Position numbers and translations under genes: made by a program
Origin: Xanthobacteraceae bacterium
GTDB taxonomy: Bacteria > Pseudomonadota > Alphaproteobacteria > Rhizobiales > Xanthobacteraceae
Direction: 5' to 3'
DNA: 17,868 nt
Assembly: GCA_019746355.1 (NCBI GenBank)
Contig: JAIESC010000114.1
Coordinates: 1 to 17,868 of the forward strand
Part shown: one piece after another, positions 14,301 to 17,868 of the stretch
Layout of the letters: each line of letters opens with the position of its first letter
How positions within the stretch are numbered: the first letter of the stretch is position 1
The notes under the pieces: model-generated
What the model was told of the DNA's origin: nothing
What the model saw: the letters and a program-made list of their open reading frames with translations, nothing else
The model's database searches: none

Positions 14301-15616
14301 TGGGGCTGCTGCAATGGATGACGCTGATCGTCTTCTTCGTGACGATCGCCGCGGTCGTCGTCAACAAGCTCGATGCGACGGTCGCCGCGCTGCTCGGCGT
14401 CGCGGTCATGGTCTGGATGGGCACCATGACCGAGGTCGAGGCCGCCCAGCTCGTCGACTGGAACGTGATGGCGATCCTGATCGGCATCTGGATCATCGCC
14501 GGCTATTTCGGCAAGACCGGCGTGCCGAGCTGGCTGTCCGTGCAATCCCTCAAGCTATCCGGCGGCAGGCCGGGCCTGCTGATCCTGGTGCTGTCGATGC
14601 TGACCGGCCTGCTGTCGATGTTCATCGACAACGTGGTCTGCATCCTGATGATGGCGCCGGTCGCGCTGCCGCTCGCGCGCGCACTCGGAATTCCGGCGAC
14701 GCCGCTGGTGCTGATGATCGGCTTCTCCGCGAACTTCATGGGCACCGCGCTGCTGCTCGGCGATCTGCCGCCGCAGATGCTGCATAGCGTCGCCGGCGCC
14801 GAGTTCTTCGATTTCATCTGGCAGCACGGACGGCCGTCGTCGTTCCCGATCCTGATGCTGACCTTCATCATCACGCTGGCTTTCATGTACATCTACGGCT
14901 TCCGGCGGATCGGCAAGCCGACGCCGGAAGGCGTGGCGAGCGTCAAGGCCGACATCCCGGATCCGAAGTTCGCGGCGATCACCTGCGGCATGTTCGTCCT
15001 CACCGTGATTGCCATGGCGATGCGCGAGCATCTCGGCGTGAAGCTCGGCTTCATCGCGCTGACCGGCGCCATCATCACGGTGCTGATCATCGAGGCCATG
15101 GGCGACAAGCTCAAGGAGGCGCCGAGCTTCGAGCACATCGTGCAGGAGCTCGACTGGCGCGCGGTGTTCTTCTACATCGCACTGTTCGCGCTGGTCGGCG
15201 GCCTCGAGAAGACGCACATCCTCGACATGATGGCGAACTGGCTCCGGCCGGTCTTCGCGCAGAACTACGCGCTCGGCGCGACCATCCTTTACTGGATCAC
15301 GATCCCGATCGTCGGCATCGTCGAGCACGACGCCTACATCCTCACCTTCCTCAACACGATCAAGGAACTCGGCACCCAGGGTGTTCCGCCGTGGCCGCTG
15401 TGGTGGGTCGTGCTGTGGGCGGGCACGCTCGGCTCGAACCTCACGGTGGCGGGTGCGCCCGCGCTCTACGTAGCGCTGCGCATCGCCGAGAAGGAGGAGG
15501 ACCGCAAGGTCTCGCTAAGGGAATTCCTCTCCTGGAGCCTGCCCTTCTGCCTGGTCAGCTCGGCCGTCTGTTACGTGTTCGCCATGCTGATCTGGGTCCT
15601 CCCGTACGCGAAATGA
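14300..15616 (+). CDS. Second ion-transporter-superfamily permease (NhaD/ArsB/citrate-transporter type)
   Basis: This 438-residue protein has about 11 membrane helices, starting MGLLQWMTLIVFFVTIAAVV. It shares the fold-level layout of its upstream neighbour: MFIDNVVCILMMAPVALPLA is the first DN half-site, IGFSANFMGTALLLGDLPPQ stands where NhaD has AGG..GD, and GSNLTVAGAPALYVALRIAE is the second Gly-rich re-entrant hairpin. The expected second DNxP motif is replaced by VGIVEHDAYILTF. It shares one base with the upstream stop codon (TGATG), so translation is coupled. This fits two divergent halves working together or two transporters with related substrates. The substrate (cation, oxyanion or carboxylate) cannot be told. 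Confidence 0.87.
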   Translation: MGLLQWMTLIVFFVTIAAVVVNKLDATVAALLGVAVMVWMGTMTEVEAAQLVDWNVMAILIGIWIIAGYFGKTGVPSWLSVQSLKLSGGRPGLLILVLSMLTGLLSMFIDNVVCILMMAPVALPLARALGIPATPLVLMIGFSANFMGTALLLGDLPPQMLHSVAGAEFFDFIWQHGRPSSFPILMLTFIITLAFMYIYGFRRIGKPTPEGVASVKADIPDPKFAAITCGMFVLTVIAMAMREHLGVKLGFIALTGAIITVLIIEAMGDKLKEAPSFEHIVQELDWRAVFFYIALFALVGGLEKTHILDMMANWLRPVFAQNYALGATILYWITIPIVGIVEHDAYILTFLNTIKELGTQGVPPWPLWWVVLWAGTLGSNLTVAGAPALYVALRIAEKEEDRKVSLREFLSWSLPFCLVSSAVCYVFAMLIWVLPYAK

Positions 15617-15630
15617 GGAAGGAGAAACCG

Positions 15631-16074
15631 ATGTTCAAGAACATCCTCATCCCGACCGACGGTTCGGAACTGTCGCAGAAGGCGGCCGCCAAAGGCGTCG
15701 CGCTGGCCAAGGCGCTCGGCGCCAAGGTCACGGCGTTTTTTGCGGCGCCGCCCGCAACCCCCGTCGTCTATCGCAACAACCTGCCGGTCGGGCTTGCGCA
15801 GCCGGCCGAGCACGAGGCGATCATCAAGCAAACGGCGGCGAAGCACCTCGATGTCATCGAGCGCGCGGCGAAAAAGGCCGGCGTCAAATGCGAGAGCATT
15901 CACGCCACCAGCGACTATCCCGAGGACGACATCCTGAAGATCGCTGCCAAGAAAAAATGCGACCTCATCGTCATGGGAACGCACGGCCAGGGCGGGCTGC
16001 GCGGCATTTTCGTCGGAAGCGTCACGCAGAAGGTGCTCGGGAAATCGAAGATTCCCGTCATGGTCGTGCGGTGA
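15631..16074 (+). CDS. Universal stress protein (UspA family, ATP-binding type)
   Basis: This 147-residue single-domain Usp has the N-terminal MFKNILIPTDGSELSQKA and the intact ATP-binding motif G-x2-G-x9-G-S (Gly116, Gly119, Gly129, Ser130 in MGTHGQGGLRGIFVGSVTQ). It ends IPVMVVR. Family proteins bind ATP and modulate stress responses or the activity of partner transporters. GGAAGGAG lies 6 nt before the ATG. It is 14 bp downstream of the second permease and so part of the same operon. A Usp encoded with ion transporters commonly acts as their regulatory partner, which is the inference here. Confidence 0.93.
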   Translation: MFKNILIPTDGSELSQKAAAKGVALAKALGAKVTAFFAAPPATPVVYRNNLPVGLAQPAEHEAIIKQTAAKHLDVIERAAKKAGVKCESIHATSDYPEDDILKIAAKKKCDLIVMGTHGQGGLRGIFVGSVTQKVLGKSKIPVMVVR

Positions 16075-16147
16075 AAAAAGAATGAGGCAGACCGTTGAGC
16101 CGCGGCAACCCGTGGCAGGACACGGAAGAACTTAATGCCGAAACGAA

Positions 16148-16165
16148 GTCTCGCCATCGCGAGAC
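16148..16165 (+). other. 7-bp GC hairpin just upstream of leader copy 2
   Basis: GTCTCGC (16148-16154) and GCGAGAC (16159-16165) form a perfect stem with a CATC tetraloop, 6 nt before the outer helix of leader copy 2. No T run follows, so it is not a typical terminator. It may protect the uspA 3' end or insulate the leader. No equivalent is visible before copy 1. Confidence 0.55.
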
Positions 16166-16171
16166 GTTGGC

Positions 16172-16221
16172 GTCAGGACCGGGCCCCTCTGGCAGCTCAC
16201 GGGCTGCGATGTCGGACTGGC
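16172..16221 (+). promoter_or_regulatory. Structured leader RNA copy 2 upstream of terC
   Basis: The same fold as copy 1: outer helix GTCAG (16172-16176) with CTGGC (16217-16221); CCGG (16179-16182) with TCGG (16212-16215); hairpin GCAGC (16192-16196) with GCTGC (16203-16207) around TCACGG. The loop sequence differs from copy 1 (CGCAT), while the stems and the flanking GCCCCTCTG and GATG are identical. Change confined to the loop and a wobble-compatible position supports a selected RNA structure. It precedes the terC start by 190 nt, a long leader. Probably an orphan riboswitch of the terC-motif kind. Confidence 0.75.
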
Positions 16222-16410
16222 GCAGCTAATGAAGAGGGACAAAAAAAATGCCATCGCCAATCGGCTGATCGCGTCAGCACCTGATCCACGCCGGATCTGA
16301 ACGGATCCGGCAGCAACGAACCGCAACGCCCGGCATGTCCGCGCGCGCCTTGCCGCGCGCCCGGCCCTGCATTGCCGGGAGCACCCGTGACTTCAAAACA
16401 AGGACTGTGA
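16222..16410 (+). promoter_or_regulatory. Long structured terC 5' leader after the RNA element
   Basis: This 189-nt stretch holds no gene of normal size. It contains a purine-rich site GAAGAGGGA (16231-16239) before ATG 16248, which opens a 6-codon frame (MPSPIG, stop 16266-16268). It also contains an 8-bp hairpin GCCGGATC (16290-16297) / GATCCGGC (16304-16311) and a 6-bp hairpin CCCGGC (16360-16365) / GCCGGG (16374-16379) ending 20 nt before the terC ribosome binding site AAGGA (16400-16404). No intrinsic terminator is seen, so control would have to be translational or Rho-dependent. Confidence 0.45.
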
Positions 16411-17073
16411 ATGAGCGCTTACTTCACCAGCGAAGCCCTGACCGCACTGTTTCAGGTCGTGATGATCGACCTCGTGCTCGCGGGCGACAACGCCATCGTC
16501 ATCGGCCTCGCGGCTGCCGGCCTGCCGCAACACCAGCGCCTCAAGGTGATCTTCTGGGGCATCGCTGCGGCCACCTTGATGCGCATCGGCTTCGCCAGCA
16601 TCACCATCCAACTCCTGCAGATCATCGGCCTGCTGCTGGCCGGCGGCATCCTGCTGCTGTGGGTCTGCTGGAAAATGTGGCGCGAACTGCGCCAGCCGCA
16701 CCACAGCGCGCCTGCGGAATTCGCGGCCGCAGGCGGCGCGCCGATCGAAGCGGCCTCGCCCGGTGATGCACCCAGGAAGACCTTCGGCCAGGCCGTCTGG
16801 CAGATCATCATCGCCGACGTCTCGATGTCGCTCGACAACGTGCTCGCCGTGGCGGGCGCTGCGCGGAACTATCCGTACATCCTGATCTTCGGGCTGGTCC
16901 TGTCGATCGCGCTGATGGGCATCGCGGCGAACTTCATCGCGCAACTGCTGCAGAAGCACCGCTGGATCGCCTATGTGGGCCTGGCGATCATTCTCTATGT
17001 GGCGCTCGACATGTGCTACCGCGGCGCGCGCGAGGTCTGGCCCTACGCCGAGCGTATCGCCGCCCTCTTCTAG
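16411..17073 (+). CDS. terC: TerC-family integral membrane protein (YjbE/YkoY-like)
   Basis: This 220-residue protein has about seven membrane helices and the two inverted half-repeats of the TerC/LysE superfamily. Each half carries the acidic D-x4/5-DN motif: VMIDLVLAGDNAIV (Asp20, Asp26, Asn27) and IIADVSMSLDNVLAV (Asp136, Asp142, Asn143). A Pro/Ala-rich cytosolic linker (about 92-124) joins the halves. In Firmicutes, YkoY/YjbE and related TerC proteins export Mn2+ or help metallate exported enzymes and sit under Mn2+ (yybP-ykoY) riboswitches. Metal export is therefore the best guess, by analogy. AAGGA lies 6 nt before the ATG. A leader RNA matching that of the antiporter operon precedes it. 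Confidence 0.9.
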   Translation: MSAYFTSEALTALFQVVMIDLVLAGDNAIVIGLAAAGLPQHQRLKVIFWGIAAATLMRIGFASITIQLLQIIGLLLAGGILLLWVCWKMWRELRQPHHSAPAEFAAAGGAPIEAASPGDAPRKTFGQAVWQIIIADVSMSLDNVLAVAGAARNYPYILIFGLVLSIALMGIAANFIAQLLQKHRWIAYVGLAIILYVALDMCYRGAREVWPYAERIAALF

Positions 17074-17108
17074 CAGGAGGCTCTTGCACCGGCGGGCGGA
17101 AGGCCGCG

Positions 17109-17312
17109 CTAGCGATCCGCCAGGCGCGAATAGCGCTCCTTCCGCCATTCGCCGCGCATCTGGCGCGCGAGCCGCAACACGTCCGGCTCGCGCGAGGTGT
17201 CCGCCGGACGGAGCGGCGTCACGATGGACGCGGTGGAGCGCAGCGCCGCGCCATCTCGCTGTGGCTCGATCGGCATGCCGGCTGCGTGGATGGTATGTCG
17301 CTCGAATCCCAT
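17109..17312 (-). CDS. Small hypothetical protein (67 aa)
   Basis: This 67-residue protein starts MGFERHTIHAAGMPIEPQRD and is rich in Arg, Pro and Glu, with no membrane segment. The ending LRLARQMRGEWRKERYSRLA is a charged helix. The family is unknown to me, but the style resembles short conserved hypotheticals of Bradyrhizobium-like genomes. The ATG at 17312 is preferred to longer readings because GGAGG lies 5 nt upstream in a well-placed ribosome binding site. It converges on terC with 35 bp between stops. Confidence 0.6.
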   Translation of the reverse strand: MGFERHTIHAAGMPIEPQRDGAALRSTASIVTPLRPADTSREPDVLRLARQMRGEWRKERYSRLADR

Positions 17313-17379
17313 GGGACCCTCCATCGTCTCGATAGAAGGTGGCACCGCGATGGGTCGCTGAATAGTTTCATGACAACGA

Positions 17380-17397
17380 AACTAACGAACGCTAGTT
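17380..17397. promoter_or_regulatory. TetR-type operator-like near-palindrome
   Basis: AACTAACGAACGCTAGTT is an 18-bp inverted repeat with one mismatched pair plus the centre. The ACTAACG..CG.TAGT pattern resembles operators of TetR/AcrR-family repressors. On the plus strand ATGACA (17370-17375) and TAGTTG (17393-17398) at 17-bp spacing could form a weak promoter overlapped by it. No TetR gene is in the window. Confidence 0.4.
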
Positions 17398-17794
17398 GTG
17401 TGCAACGGTTCGCAATTCGGCATCAGGGCAAGGGGCCGGCGAGCGTCAGCCGCACCGCGAGCGGCTCGACCGGATGAACATGCCGGTCGGCGTCCGGCGC
17501 AGCCTCGTTGCGCAACTGCGTAGAAATATTCGATCTGGTTGGGATGGCGCGACCGGCTGGGCCGCGCCTGCGGCACGGGTTGCGGCGTAGGCTTGGCAAG
17601 CGCCGCGACGCAGCGACAGCGATCTGCGAAGGCTCGACCTGCGCGATGGCCGGCGTGGTGGCCTCAACAACAGCAACGACCGTCCGACTGCGCGCTCTCA
17701 CCCAGCCCCTGAACGCAAAACCGGCGGGACAAATCGTCGAACGCTGAGTATGATGTTATCAATAATTCTGCATATCGGAACAGATCACGATGAA

Positions 17795-17868
17795 TGAGGT
17801 GGTCCCGGTTGTCTGAACAGATTTTCCGCAGCGATAAGTGGAGTCTCTGCCGGGTTTAGGCTGCCAAG
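17795..17868. mobile_element. Possible left end of an IS3-type insertion sequence (partial)
   Basis: From 17795 the sequence TGAGGTGGTCCCGG...TCTGAACAG has the look of an IS3-family terminal inverted repeat (TGA..TG..CCC, then a TGGACA-like block). It sits at a change from AT-rich DNA and runs off the window edge. Neither the other end nor a transposase is visible, so this is tentative. Confidence 0.3.

Larger units (their letters stand above)
17346..17868. other. About 520 bp without a convincing gene
   Basis: No frame here has a good start, ribosome binding site and recognisable protein. A minus-strand stretch (about 17423-17701) reads in two frames as Pro/Ala-rich sequence (ALAKPTPQPVPQARPSRSRH in one frame, EAAPDADRHVHPVEPLAV in the other), which could be a frameshifted remnant, but the composition makes this unreliable. 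The section 17741-17795 is AT-rich compared with its surroundings. It also contains the operator-like palindrome at 17380-17397 and a possible IS end from about 17795, listed separately. Confidence 0.5.

Overview
The window is GC-rich, with dense genes, short gaps and 4-bp start/stop overlaps. Gene content points to an alphaproteobacterium of the Hyphomicrobiales (Bradyrhizobium / Rhodopseudomonas / Xanthobacteraceae neighbourhood). The main evidence is a three-subunit proton-translocating transhydrogenase (pntAA-pntAB-pntB) preceded by the 50-residue aa3-type cytochrome oxidase subunit IV, plus the types of lipoproteins and small hypothetical proteins around it. The taxonomic placement is inference.

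Left part (1-9.5 kb). After the glycine-rich tail of a gene entering from the left and its likely terminator comes a TPR lipoprotein on the + strand. A long minus-strand block follows: small CoxIV, pntAA, pntAB, pntB, then an anchored alpha/beta hydrolase and a four-helix DUF4118 membrane protein. Further right, also on the minus strand, are an ABC1/UbiB-type kinase and a small exported protein whose signal peptide is built from a 15-bp tandem repeat. A SIMPL-domain periplasmic protein on + faces a Doc toxin / AbrB-type antitoxin pair on -. That pair's start region lies inside a perfect 14-bp inverted repeat, probably its autoregulatory operator.

Middle (9.5-12.7 kb). A large M3 oligoendopeptidase, then an overlapping pair made of an HTH protein and an unrecognised 151-aa partner, all on -, and a divergent small membrane protein on +.

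Right part (12.7-17.1 kb), the most interesting region. A + strand operon encodes an NhaD-like ion antiporter, a second related permease and a UspA protein, followed by a TerC-family membrane protein. Near-identical structured leader elements precede both transcription units: one before the antiporter (about 12796-12841) and one between uspA and terC (about 16172-16221). They share two 18-nt blocks and fold the same way, although the downstream genes are not homologous. That is the signature of a trans-acting-ligand RNA, i.e. a riboswitch candidate, probably the orphan 'terC' RNA motif known in Alphaproteobacteria. In the first copy the element is followed by a convincing intrinsic terminator whose 5' arm could also pair with the aptamer, so a transcription-attenuation mechanism can be read directly from the sequence. 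Together these genes look like an ion or metal homeostasis regulon.

Right end (17.1-17.9 kb). A small minus-strand hypothetical gene with a strong ribosome binding site, a TetR-type operator-like palindrome, about 500 bp with no convincing gene, and a possible IS3-type insertion-sequence end at the border.
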